From an uncultured cyanobacterium (GTDB lineage: Bacteria; Cyanobacteriota; Cyanobacteriia; Cyanobacteriales; Geitlerinemataceae), in NCBI GenBank assembly GCA_937121005.1, contig CAKZKB010000606.1:1-21225 (forward strand): a stretch of 21,225 bases of DNA, given 5' to 3'. Positions 11,212-18,348 of this stretch are shown here, piece after piece. A program made the position numbers and the translations under genes. Positions within the stretch are counted from its first letter, which is position 1; each line of letters opens with the position of its first letter. Below the pieces are notes generated by a model, which saw nothing but the letters and a program-made list of their open reading frames with translations, did not search any database and was not told where the DNA came from.

Positions 11212-12620
11212 AAATTCAAAATTCGGCTAAAAATTCGCCCTCTGCATCTGGCAATCGCTCCGATTTGTGGGAGCACTGGAAACAGTTGTGCGTGCAGGTG
11301 GTATTTTTGGGTGTAATTTCTGGGGCGATCGCCCTCAGCTACAGCAGTGCCAAAATGGGCCTGCAAGCGATCGTCAACCCAGATGCGTCCCTGTGGTTGC
11401 CCGCCTACTTGCCCGCTTGGGCGCGAATTCCAGTCTCGCACGAAGCCACACCGCAAACTTTACCCGACCTGCGGCGATCGCTGCAAGCCCAAGGATTTGC
11501 CGTCGGCGAAGCCGTGCCCCTGGTGGCCACTGGCGACAGTCGCCAGCCCGACATCGCCCTACCCCTGTTTCCCGACCCCGACACCTGTTCTCGTACCTGC
11601 CAAAATTTACTGGAAGTGCGGGTGTACCAAGCCGTGGCCCCGGCGAACGCCCCCCAACCCTCGCGGACGTATTTTCGGCAAGTGGAACGGGTGGAAGTCG
11701 AGGGGCCGGCCGAGTCGTTTGCCATCGCCCCCCTCGCGAACCACCTGTCTGGACGGGCGGGATCCAACCGTCCCCTGCCCCTGAAAGCCTTACAACGGTT
11801 TTCCGGGGAAGTCCCTAACGATGGCGGCGTATGGTTAAATTTAGTGGGCGATCGCACGGAAGGGCAAACCCATCTGGTCTACGGTCAGATCTATCGCTAT
11901 CACCCGCAGCGCCAGCATTTGGGGCAAATGTTGCAGTGGACGAGTCCAGAGGGACAGCTTCCGGGATGGCAAAATTTGACCGGGGATGGAGATCTGGAAT
12001 TGCTGGTCGATCGCAGTGTCGGTCTAGAACCGGACTTCGAGATCTATCAGTTGCGATCGCGCGATTTTCTCCCCAACCCCGTCCGGTTGTCGGCGGTGTC
12101 GCTAGCCGAACCCATTATCGAGGATCGGGCTTATAAAGATGCCCTGTTGCTTGCCCGGCGCAGGTTGTGGAGTCCAGCCTTCGATACCATGCAAGCGGTT
12201 ATCGACAGTTACGATCGCAACGGTCGCAGCTTTCCCATGGCGGCCCGCGCCCAGTTCGATGTCATTCAACTGCACGCCCAGGTCGCCGATGCCCAAGCGG
12301 GGGCCTCCCGTGCCAGCCCCGCCCAGCAAGTCCTGGCCGATCTGATCGACGGTCGCTGGAAGGAGGCCCTCGAAGCCTTTGAAGCGGCCGACGATCGCAC
12401 CGAAATCGTGGAACTGCTGCGATCGGACTCGGGCCGGTTGCGCCAGCGCATCGAAACAGCGTTGCGGATCGATCCCTACAATTTCGAGGCGTTAGTTTGG
12501 GAAATGTTGGTTGTTACGGCCCAAAGCGATCGCGCTTCGGCCTTAGAACAGTTGGAAAAACGCACCGACGTACCGACGGAGTGGAAAGCCTCATTGCGCC
12601 AGTGGATCGAAGCACTTTAA
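11154..12620 (+). CDS. Membrane-anchored protein of unknown function
   Basis: I do not recognise this protein. From ATG 11154 it has 488 residues. A single hydrophobic segment (CVQVVFLGVISGAIALSYSS) near the N-terminus, with few charges before it, suggests a type II membrane anchor or uncleaved signal, placing the rest outside the cytoplasm. The middle holds a probable beta-rich region (FRQVERVEVEGP, TEGQTHLVYGQIYRYHPQ). The C-terminal third is helical and Ala/Leu/Glu-rich (RAYKDALLLARRRLWSPAFD; IDPYNFEALVWEMLVV), similar in feel to TPR repeats. The start is uncertain: 11154 lies inside the glycosyltransferase gene, a TTG at 11136 extends it, and a TTG at 11265 would start just before the membrane segment and avoid the overlap. 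Tight spacing suggests cotranscription with the glycosyltransferase. Confidence 0.75.
   Translation: MLRTRDRTKRLASIKNSKLKIQNSAKNSPSASGNRSDLWEHWKQLCVQVVFLGVISGAIALSYSSAKMGLQAIVNPDASLWLPAYLPAWARIPVSHEATPQTLPDLRRSLQAQGFAVGEAVPLVATGDSRQPDIALPLFPDPDTCSRTCQNLLEVRVYQAVAPANAPQPSRTYFRQVERVEVEGPAESFAIAPLANHLSGRAGSNRPLPLKALQRFSGEVPNDGGVWLNLVGDRTEGQTHLVYGQIYRYHPQRQHLGQMLQWTSPEGQLPGWQNLTGDGDLELLVDRSVGLEPDFEIYQLRSRDFLPNPVRLSAVSLAEPIIEDRAYKDALLLARRRLWSPAFDTMQAVIDSYDRNGRSFPMAARAQFDVIQLHAQVADAQAGASRASPAQQVLADLIDGRWKEALEAFEAADDRTEIVELLRSDSGRLRQRIETALRIDPYNFEALVWEMLVVTAQSDRASALEQLEKRTDVPTEWKASLRQWIEAL
11192..11224. repeat. AT-rich tandem repeat AATTAAAAATTCAA x2
   Basis: Two perfect 14-bp copies (11192-11205, 11206-11219) are followed by a partial one (AATTC). 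This type of sequence is common between cyanobacterial genes. Here it encodes the C-terminal end and stop codon of the glycosyltransferase. Confidence 0.8.
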
Positions 12621-12658
12621 TTGTTGCAAACATTCCGTACTTTCCGGTTCTGCGTCGT

Positions 12659-12678
12659 ATTTTGGTGTACCCTAGCAG
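12659..12678 (+). repeat. Repeated upstream element ATTTTGGTGTACCCTAGCAG
   Basis: This 20-bp sequence recurs at 13339-13359 with one substitution and one extra T. Both copies lie upstream of a + strand gene: 74 bp before the Uma2 start here. It could be a regulatory site or a remnant of a dispersed repeat. Confidence 0.45.
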
Positions 12679-12752
12679 AGGTTCGAGAACTACAAAGCTC
12701 TTTCTCTACCTTAATTGACCTGTATTGTATTACGATATCGAGAGTGTAATTG

Positions 12753-13292
12753 GTGACGATCGCAACCCCACTTCTAAGCCTAGAAGCGTTCTTGGCACTT
12801 CCGGAAACAGATGTCGCTTGGGAACTCATCGACGGCCGCGCCGTTCGCAAAATGTCTCCTAGATTTCGGCATTCTCGCACTCAAAAACGACTGCTATTTC
12901 TGTTAGAAACCTGGGGAGGCGATCGCGGTTTCGTGCAGCCAGAATGGGGGATCGCACTGCGCCGTCAGGGTAAAGACTGGGTTCCAGTTCCCGATCTGTT
13001 ATACGTTTCCTTCAATAGACTCTCGGAACAATGGGATGAAAATGTACCTTGTCCGGTTCCCCCGGAGTTGGCAATCGAAATTGTCTCCCCCGGTCAATCT
13101 TTTGGGGCGATCGCAGAAAAAGCCACAGCTTATTTAAATGCTGGAGTGTTGCGAGTTTGGGTCGTCGATCCCCAAGATCGCAGCATCACTGTTTTTTCTC
13201 TCAATACCATGCCCATCGTTTATCGTCCTGGAGAAATTGTCACCGATCCGATTTTTCCGGAACTCTCGTTAAAGATTGAGGATGTTTTCTAA
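12753..13292 (+). CDS. Uma2 family (DUF820) putative endonuclease, copy 3
   Basis: A 179-residue Uma2 protein from GTG 12753; a TTG one codon earlier (12750) is possible. A GAGAG ribosome site (12740-12744) lies 8 bp before the GTG, which decides for it. Family landmarks: MTIATPLLSLEAFLALPETD, WELIDGRAVRKMSP, D81 in PVPDLLYVS, E109 in PPELAIEIVSPGQS, K123 in AEKATAYLNAG, VWVVDPQDRSITVF. D81, E109 and K123 are the predicted PD-(D/E)XK active site. It shares the general plan with copy 1 at 2639 but they are clearly diverged, so this is not a recent duplication. Function unproven. Confidence 0.9.
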   Translation: MTIATPLLSLEAFLALPETDVAWELIDGRAVRKMSPRFRHSRTQKRLLFLLETWGGDRGFVQPEWGIALRRQGKDWVPVPDLLYVSFNRLSEQWDENVPCPVPPELAIEIVSPGQSFGAIAEKATAYLNAGVLRVWVVDPQDRSITVFSLNTMPIVYRPGEIVTDPIFPELSLKIEDVF

Positions 13293-13293
13293 C

Positions 13294-13319
13294 CGGGTAT
13301 TGTTACCAGGCGTTACCCG
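13294..13319. terminator. Hairpin after Uma2 copy 3
   Basis: CGGGTA and TACCCG can pair around 14 bases directly after the Uma2 stop. No T-run follows, so this is at best a weak or factor-dependent terminator. Confidence 0.25.
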
Positions 13320-13338
13320 CAACTCCTCCCACTGTCCA

Positions 13339-13359
13339 ATTTTTGGTGTACACTAGCAG
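13339..13359 (+). repeat. Repeated upstream element, second copy
   Basis: Matches 12659-12678 (core TTTTGGTGTAC-CTAGCAG). It lies 114 bp before the permease start. Confidence 0.45.
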
Positions 13360-13448
13360 CGAACCTTGACCCTTTGTCATCTGTACGCCTTAGCACATTT
13401 AGGTTGCCAGTCTCCAAAATTCGTTTGGGAGGTCGAGAAAGAGGTACT

Positions 13449-13471
13449 GTTCGTTGTTGCGTTGTTCGTTG
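13449..13471. repeat. Heptanucleotide-type short tandem repeat (reverse orientation)
   Basis: GTTCGTTGTTGCGTTGTTCG on the + strand is the reverse complement of CAACGAA/CAACGCA-type units, the same family as at 18169. It ends two bases before the permease start codon, so it occupies the place of a ribosome binding site. Confidence 0.5.
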
Positions 13472-13473
13472 AA

Positions 13474-14823
13474 ATGACTGATTCTAACTCACCTCCCCGC
13501 GCGATCGGCCTGCTGACTGCGGTGTCGATCGTGATCGCCAACATGGTGGGAACGGGAGTATTTACCAGCCTCGCTTACCAAGCCGACGGGATTAAGTCCG
13601 GTTTCGCACTACTATTTTTGTGGGTTGTCGGCGGCATTTTTGCCCTCTGCGGGGCCTTGGCTTACGGGGAACTGGGGGCCGCCATGCCGCGATCGGGAGG
13701 CGAGTACCGTTTCCTGTCCGATATTTACCATCCCGCGATCGGGTTTCTGTCCGGTTGGTTGTCCGTAACGGTGGGGTTTGCAGCCCCGATCGCCCTAGCT
13801 GCCATGGCGTTGGGGCAATATTTTTCGGCGGTGGTGCCCGCATTCCATCCGACCGCGATCGCCTTAGTTGTCACTATTTTAATCTCTGTCATCCACGCCC
13901 GCAACCTAAAATGGGGTAGCTGGTTTCAAGACAGCTTCACTCTCTTAAAAGTATTGCTAATTGTGGCGTTTATTGCCTGCGGGTTGTTGTTTCCCGAACC
14001 GCAAAGCCTGAGATTTTTTCCTGCCCCTGAAGACACAAACATCATTTTTAGCGCCCCGTTTGCTATTTCTTTAGTGTACGTCACCTACGCCTATTCGGGT
14101 TGGAATGCAGCCGTTTATTTATCTAGCGAGGTCAAGGAACCAGAGAAAAACGTACCGCGATCGCTGGTTTTGGGAACCGCGATCGTCATGGTGTTATACC
14201 TGCTAGTCAACTTTGTCTTTTTATACGCTACGCCGTTTGCCGCGATCGAAGCCTTACCATTTGAAGAAAAGCCCCGGATCGCCGCTTTGTCGGCCGAATA
14301 TATTTTCGGCCCCTTTGGCAGTAAAATAATGAGCCTGCTAATTTCTTTTGGATTGATTTCGACCATCAGTTCCATGGTTTGGGCCGGCCCGCGAGTCACG
14401 CAAGCGATCGGCGAAGACATTCCGTTTTTTGCTATTCTGTCCCGTAAAAATCGCGGTGGTGTTCCCCAACGGGCGATCTGGTTGCAGTTGGCGATCGTCA
14501 TTATTATGATTCTCACCTCCACCTTTGAAGCGGTGACAACTTATCTAGGATTTACCCTGACTTTATCTTCTGCCATGGCTGTCTTGGGTGTTTTCGTCCA
14601 TCGCAAGCGGTTTCCCGATGCCCCGCGGCCGTACAAAACTTGGGGCTATCCGGTGACACCGTTAATTTTTCTAGGAATTAGTCTATGGATTATTGTTTTT
14701 GTTCTGTTAGGAAAACCCCAGATCTCGATCGCGGGGTTGGGGACGATCGCCATTGGCGGCCTGGCTTACCTGTGGACATCTAAGAAAAAAGTGGTATCCT
14801 CGGATGCAAGCCAAGATCGATAG
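13474..14823 (+). CDS. APC-superfamily amino acid permease
   Basis: A 449-residue polytopic inner-membrane protein with about 12 hydrophobic segments. It opens with MTDSNSPPRAIGLLTAVSIV and NMVGTGVF, the glycine motif of TM1 in APC transporters, where substrate backbone groups bind. Other family marks are GALAYGELGAAMPRSGGEYR (TM3 area), SFTLLKVLLIVAF, YVTYAYSGWNAAVYLSSEVK (TM6 area), EKNVPRSLVLGT and RPYKTWGYPVTPLIFL near the end. This layout fits the amino acid-polyamine-organocation family, moving amino acids or amines with protons or by exchange; the substrate is not clear. The ATG at 13474 gives a normal N-terminus; the frame is open for 36 codons upstream but those codons read through repeats. 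It ends 7 bp before a heptad tandem repeat. Confidence 0.92.
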   Translation: MTDSNSPPRAIGLLTAVSIVIANMVGTGVFTSLAYQADGIKSGFALLFLWVVGGIFALCGALAYGELGAAMPRSGGEYRFLSDIYHPAIGFLSGWLSVTVGFAAPIALAAMALGQYFSAVVPAFHPTAIALVVTILISVIHARNLKWGSWFQDSFTLLKVLLIVAFIACGLLFPEPQSLRFFPAPEDTNIIFSAPFAISLVYVTYAYSGWNAAVYLSSEVKEPEKNVPRSLVLGTAIVMVLYLLVNFVFLYATPFAAIEALPFEEKPRIAALSAEYIFGPFGSKIMSLLISFGLISTISSMVWAGPRVTQAIGEDIPFFAILSRKNRGGVPQRAIWLQLAIVIIMILTSTFEAVTTYLGFTLTLSSAMAVLGVFVHRKRFPDAPRPYKTWGYPVTPLIFLGISLWIIVFVLLGKPQISIAGLGTIAIGGLAYLWTSKKKVVSSDASQDR

Positions 14824-14830
14824 GTCATTA

Positions 14831-14876
14831 CAATGAACAATGAGCAATGAACAATGAGCAATGAACAATGAACAAT
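14831..14876. repeat. Heptanucleotide tandem repeat (CAATGAA/CAATGAG), 6.6 copies
   Basis: Units read CAATGAA, CAATGAG, CAATGAA, CAATGAG, CAATGAA, CAATGAA, then CAAT. This is a classic cyanobacterial STRR (short tandemly repeated repetitive sequence). It follows the permease gene. The remaining gap up to 15004 holds a degenerate GAAA-TGGGTTTC / TGCCTGAAT segment resembling the end of the element at 21190-21225, and no gene. Confidence 0.9.
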
Positions 14877-15004
14877 ACCTATGGCTGAAGCCGGAGGCTT
14901 GGAGATCGAGTCTACCCTCTCGAAAACTGGGTTTCTTGTTGAATGCCTGAATACCGAACATCGATCGATAGTATAAACTGTTTGGGAAACTAACAACGAA
15001 GGCT

Positions 15005-16270
15005 ATGAAATCAAAACTTGCCGCTATTTTACTTTCAACCTTGCTGGTTGCAGGGTGCAACGACACCAGCGAACCGGAGGTGGCGCAAACCCCCACCGAA
15101 ACCGAGACGATCGCGGAAACAGATCCCCCTAGCGACTCCACCGAACCTGCCGAACCCGCCGATCCGTTGGCAGAGTTCGACATGGAAAAAGCCGATCGCT
15201 TGACGAATACTGCTAAGTTTTTAGCCGGACTTCCGGTAGAAGGAGAAGGGGCGATCGCCCAACGACAAAATACCGCTGCTTGGCAGACTTACGCCAACTC
15301 TATGGAAAGTTCGTGGTCGCAGTTGGAGACGCAACAAATCTCCAAAGCCAGAACTTGGGCGCAAGAAGAATTACAAGCCTTAAACGAGCAGTCGCCGCAA
15401 CTATTTTACCCCTTTAGCGGCCCGGATTTTCTCTATGCCTATACCTTTTTCCCTAACGCGACAAAATACGTGATGGTGGGGCTAGAACCTGTCGAAAGCG
15501 TCCCGGATATCGAAAACCTTTCCGAAGGGCAACTCGCAGGCGAAATCGAAAACATTCGCAAGTCGCTGTATGCGATTTTGCAGTTTAGCTTTTTCCGCAC
15601 CAAAGACATGGCGGTAGACCTCGATCGCCAAGGGGTTCTCCCCATTTTGTTCGTGTTTCTCGCCCGCACGAACAATCAAATTCTCGACGTACAATATGTG
15701 GGGCTCGACAAACAAGCGACCCTACAACCCATCGAGTGGGAACAGCAAGAAACAACGGAAATGGTTCCGGGAGTCGAGATTAAATTCTTGCCCGATGGGG
15801 AGTCGCAACCTAAAACTCTGTACTACTTTTCAACCGATCTTTCTAACTCGGGACTGGCAGCAACGCCGGAATTTGTCACCTTTGTCGAGCAAATGAACCA
15901 GCCGATAACCTACTTAAAAGCGGCTTCTTACCTGATGCACTACGAGAGCTTTACGCAAATTCGCGATCTGATTTTAGCTCAAAGCAGTGCTGTATTGCAA
16001 GACGATTCGGGTATTCCCTTGCGCCACTTCCAACCGTCGAATTGGGAGTTAAGTTTCTACGGCACGTATATCAGCCCCATTCAGCTATTTGCTGAGTTTT
16101 ACCAACCGGACTTACGCCAAGTGTATCAAACGGGTGCAAATATCGAACCGTTAGATTTCGGCATCGGTTACAAGTTCTATAACGACTCGAACTTGATGCT
16201 GGCGATCGAGGCTGAAGGGACAGAAAATACGGAAGAAACGCCGGAAACCACCGAAGAAACACCAGAATAG
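15005..16270 (+). CDS. Large lipoprotein of unknown function
   Basis: A 421-residue protein with a lipoprotein signal peptide: MKSKLAAILLSTLLVAGC, lipobox LVAG-C18. It should be lipid-anchored at a membrane facing the periplasm. A Pro/Glu/Thr-rich linker (about 22-55) follows, then a folded body of about 340 residues with no family I recognise. Features of the body are helical LEKADRL-like and ETQQISKARTWAQEELQALN stretches, and an aromatic-rich YPFSGPDFLYAYTFFPN, SWELSFYGTYISP and LFAEFYQPDLRQVYQ. The C-terminus is a low-complexity EGTENTEETPETTEETPE tail. The ATG at 15005 gives a clean signal peptide. A terminator-like hairpin follows directly. The gene's neighbour on the other strand is another lipoprotein, unrelated in sequence. 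Confidence 0.8.
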   Translation: MKSKLAAILLSTLLVAGCNDTSEPEVAQTPTETETIAETDPPSDSTEPAEPADPLAEFDMEKADRLTNTAKFLAGLPVEGEGAIAQRQNTAAWQTYANSMESSWSQLETQQISKARTWAQEELQALNEQSPQLFYPFSGPDFLYAYTFFPNATKYVMVGLEPVESVPDIENLSEGQLAGEIENIRKSLYAILQFSFFRTKDMAVDLDRQGVLPILFVFLARTNNQILDVQYVGLDKQATLQPIEWEQQETTEMVPGVEIKFLPDGESQPKTLYYFSTDLSNSGLAATPEFVTFVEQMNQPITYLKAASYLMHYESFTQIRDLILAQSSAVLQDDSGIPLRHFQPSNWELSFYGTYISPIQLFAEFYQPDLRQVYQTGANIEPLDFGIGYKFYNDSNLMLAIEAEGTENTEETPETTEETPE

Positions 16271-16273
16271 TTA

Positions 16274-16307
16274 AGTAGAGCGGGCATTGCCTACTCTACA
16301 TCTTTTT
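16274..16307 (+). terminator. Rho-independent-like terminator after the lipoprotein gene
   Basis: GTAGAG (16275-16280) pairs with CTCTAC (16294-16299), with an inner GGC/GCC pairing, and TCTTTTT follows at 16301-16307. It lies four bases after the stop codon of the upstream gene. Confidence 0.5.
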
Positions 16308-16338
16308 ACCCAACCTACGAGATTTTCACCTCTCGACT

Positions 16339-16380
16339 CAAGCCGATAAAAAAGAGGGTCAACGCCATTGACCCCTACAG
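16339..16380. repeat. 42-bp repeat with GGGTCAA-CGCCA-TTGACCC hairpin, copy 1
   Basis: Begins CAAGCCGATAAAAAAGAGGG and ends CCCCTACAG. It is identical to 16481-16522 except for one base in the loop. The CCCCTACAG end recalls the REP family, but the stem (GGGTCAA) is different. Confidence 0.8.
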
Positions 16381-16388
16381 GACATCTG

Positions 16389-16425
16389 TAGGTTGGGTTG
16401 AAGCATGAAAACCCAACAACTGTAA
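16389..16425. repeat. GTTGGGTTGAAG hairpin repeat, copy 2
   Basis: GTTGGGTT and AACCCAAC (within TGAAAACCCAACAAC) form a hairpin. The unit matches 4278-4315. Confidence 0.65.
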
Positions 16426-16480
16426 CTGCTCGCGTTGGATAGAGGAACGAGACCCAACCGACGAGATTTCGGACAATTTT

Positions 16481-16522
16481 CAAGCCGATAAAAAAGAGGG
16501 TCAACGCCGTTGACCCCTACAG
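16481..16522. repeat. 42-bp repeat with GGGTCAA-CGCCG-TTGACCC hairpin, copy 2
   Basis: Direct repeat of 16339-16380 at a distance of 142 bp, with one difference in the loop. It ends 7 bp from the stop of the convergent GerMN-type gene. Confidence 0.8.
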
Positions 16523-16528
16523 TTTTAA

Positions 16529-17092
16529 CTAAAAGTAAATCTCCTCGCCAGCGCTGGTAAACTTCACCTCTCGGATATTCCACTGAGGATTTTGTAAGAG
16601 AGTCTCTTTCATGCCACCAAATAAAGCATAGCGCTCGCAACTCGAAAGAGAGCGAATTTGGCGAGTCGAGTCAGGAGCCACGCGCAGATCGACCGTCGCA
16701 GTGGCACTGTTTTCATCGTAGCTGACGCGGTAGCCAGCCAGATCGAAATCGCCATTACTCCAGTCTTGCAACACTTCGCCAACGGCCGCTTCCATGGCAT
16801 TATCTTTAGCAACGGCGACCTGTTGGGGGACGAATTCTTCGCAGCGATCGTCGATTTTGTAAACCGTGACAGTGGCGGTGTCGGCCGGGGGAGTGGCGGC
16901 GGTTTCGGTTTCGGTGGTGGGTGTGGGAGTCGCTGCGGGAGTCGCCGAGGTTTCAGGAGAAACGGGTTCGCTTTCTTCGACAGGTTCGGGAGTGGCGACG
17001 GGGGTGGGTTCGGAACCGCACCCGACGAGGGTCAGGAGGCTAACTCCCGTCAAGATAGCAGCGATCGCGGACGAAAAACGGCGTTGAGACAT
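16529..17092 (-). CDS. GerMN-domain-like lipoprotein
   Basis: A 187-residue protein with a lipoprotein signal: MSQRRFSSAIAAILTGVSLL then TLVGC, lipobox cysteine C25. Residues about 27-74 form a Pro/Thr/Glu/Ala-rich low-complexity linker. The remainder (TVTVYKIDDRCEEFVPQQVA, then AAVGEVLQDWSNGDFD, ATATVDLRVAPDSTRQIRSL) follows the strand-helix pattern of GerMN domains, known from spore germination and sporulation proteins and also common in cyanobacteria, which do not make such spores; the role there is unknown. The ATG at 17092 is chosen because it starts the signal peptide directly; the frame is open 26 codons further, overlapping the pyrB upstream region. It is divergent from pyrB with about 107 bp between starts. 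Confidence 0.75.
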   Translation of the reverse strand: MSQRRFSSAIAAILTGVSLLTLVGCGSEPTPVATPEPVEESEPVSPETSATPAATPTPTTETETAATPPADTATVTVYKIDDRCEEFVPQQVAVAKDNAMEAAVGEVLQDWSNGDFDLAGYRVSYDENSATATVDLRVAPDSTRQIRSLSSCERYALFGGMKETLLQNPQWNIREVKFTSAGEEIYF

Positions 17093-17199
17093 GATAACTG
17101 AGTATGGGGTACGGACGGGTTCGATGGTGGAAGTCGGCACTATTGACAAAAAACAACAGAAGACGGACAAAGAACTGTGGAATAGATCCAGTGCGAACC

Positions 17200-18174
17200 A
17201 TGAATGCTACCGCTTGGACTCGTCGCCACGTTCTCACCCTCTCGGACTTCACTCCTACTGAATACGATATCGTGTTACAGACAGCAGCAAGTTTTCGAGA
17301 AGTGATTTCCCGTCGCACCAAAAAAGTGCCGACGTTGCAGGGACAAGTGGTGACGACGATGTTTTTTGAACCCTCGACGCGCACCCGCAGCAGTTTCGAG
17401 CTTGCGGCCAAGCGCCTGTCGGCCGATACTCTCAGCTTTTCGCCGGGTACGTCGTCGCTGACAAAGGGGGAAACTCTGTTTGACACGGCCAAGACCTATT
17501 TGGCCCTGGGGACGAATTTGATGGTGGTGCGCCACCAGCAAGCGGGAGTCCCGAGAGCGATCGCGGCCGAACTCGATCGCTTGGGTGCGGGAGTTGGGGT
17601 GCTCAATGCGGGGGACGGCCAGCACGAACACCCGTCACAAGCGTTATTGGATCTGTTTTCTCTATGTCGATCGCTCGATCTTCGTAACCCCCGGCGGGAG
17701 TTGCTCGCGGGTAAAAAGGTGGCGATCGTCGGCGATATTTTGCACTCGCGAGTGGCGCGATCGAATATTTGGAGTTTGACGGCTTGCGGTGCGGAGGTAC
17801 ATTTAGTTGCACCGCCGACGTTGTTACCCCGATGGTTTGCCGAAATTGCGCCGAATGTCACTGTCCACTGGCAGTTAGAACCAGCCTTAGAAAGAGCCAA
17901 TTTTGTCATGGCGTTACGCTTGCAACAAGAGCGCATGGGACAACATTTACTCCCCAGTTTGCGAGAGTACCATCGCACTTTTGGGATTACGCGAGAGCGG
18001 TTGTCGGGGTGCGATCGCGATGTTAAAATACTCCATCCGGGGCCGATGAATCGCGGTGTCGAAATTGATTCCGATCTCGCTGACGATCTTCAGTTTAGTT
18101 TAATTCAAGACCAGGTGACGAGTGGGGTAGCAGTACGGATGGCTCTACTTTATTTGATGGGGGGAACGAAATGA
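17200..18174 (+). CDS. pyrB: Aspartate carbamoyltransferase, catalytic subunit
   Basis: A 324-residue enzyme that joins carbamoyl phosphate and L-aspartate to form N-carbamoyl-L-aspartate, the committed step of pyrimidine synthesis, in the cytoplasm. Signature motifs: carbamoyl-phosphate loop FFEPSTRTRSSFELAAKRL (STRTR at 59-63), K90 in SLTKGET, HPSQALLDLFSL (144-155), and HPGPMNRGVEID (279-290). The enzyme is a trimer formed through shared active sites. The ATG at 17200 is selected because MNATAWTRRHVLTLSDFTP fits the family N-terminus; the 32 upstream codons of open frame read through the promoter area. Stop TGA falls at the first base of a heptad repeat. No other pyr gene is nearby, which is usual in cyanobacteria, where these genes are scattered. 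Confidence 0.97.
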   Translation: MNATAWTRRHVLTLSDFTPTEYDIVLQTAASFREVISRRTKKVPTLQGQVVTTMFFEPSTRTRSSFELAAKRLSADTLSFSPGTSSLTKGETLFDTAKTYLALGTNLMVVRHQQAGVPRAIAAELDRLGAGVGVLNAGDGQHEHPSQALLDLFSLCRSLDLRNPRRELLAGKKVAIVGDILHSRVARSNIWSLTACGAEVHLVAPPTLLPRWFAEIAPNVTVHWQLEPALERANFVMALRLQQERMGQHLLPSLREYHRTFGITRERLSGCDRDVKILHPGPMNRGVEIDSDLADDLQFSLIQDQVTSGVAVRMALLYLMGGTK

Positions 18175-18203
18175 GCAACGAACAATGAACAACGAGCAAT
18201 AAC
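18169..18203. repeat. Heptanucleotide tandem repeat (CAACGAA/CAATGAA/CAACGAG)
   Basis: Starts at the pyrB stop codon and reads CAACGAA, CAATGAA, CAACGAG, CAATAAC. Same family as 14831-14876, with a T/C difference at the fourth base of some units. Confidence 0.75.
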
Positions 18204-18204
18204 G

Positions 18205-18246
18205 ATCGGATTCGATCCGATTGGTAGTGGGAGTATCTTGCTCCCA
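18205..18246. repeat. Two adjacent small hairpins between pyrB and the TPS gene
   Basis: ATCGGAT-TCG-ATCCGAT (18205-18221) has perfect 7-bp arms, and TGGGAG-TATCTTG-CTCCCA (18228-18246) has perfect 6-bp arms. Neither is followed by a T-run. The second resembles GGGAGCAAGAT-CTCCC repeats that are frequent in cyanobacteria. They may help end pyrB transcription. Confidence 0.5.
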
Positions 18247-18348
18247 AACTCTGCAACAGTGTCAGATTGCGAACGGTTTGCTACAATTAACTTGCTTCTC
18301 GCCGTGCATCTGCCTCCGAATGCCAACCTAGCGCGATCGCGTACAGCC

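Noticed and set aside
14831..14876. Possible CRISPR array
   Set aside because: Units are 7 bp, back to back, without spacers; this is a tandem STRR, not a CRISPR.
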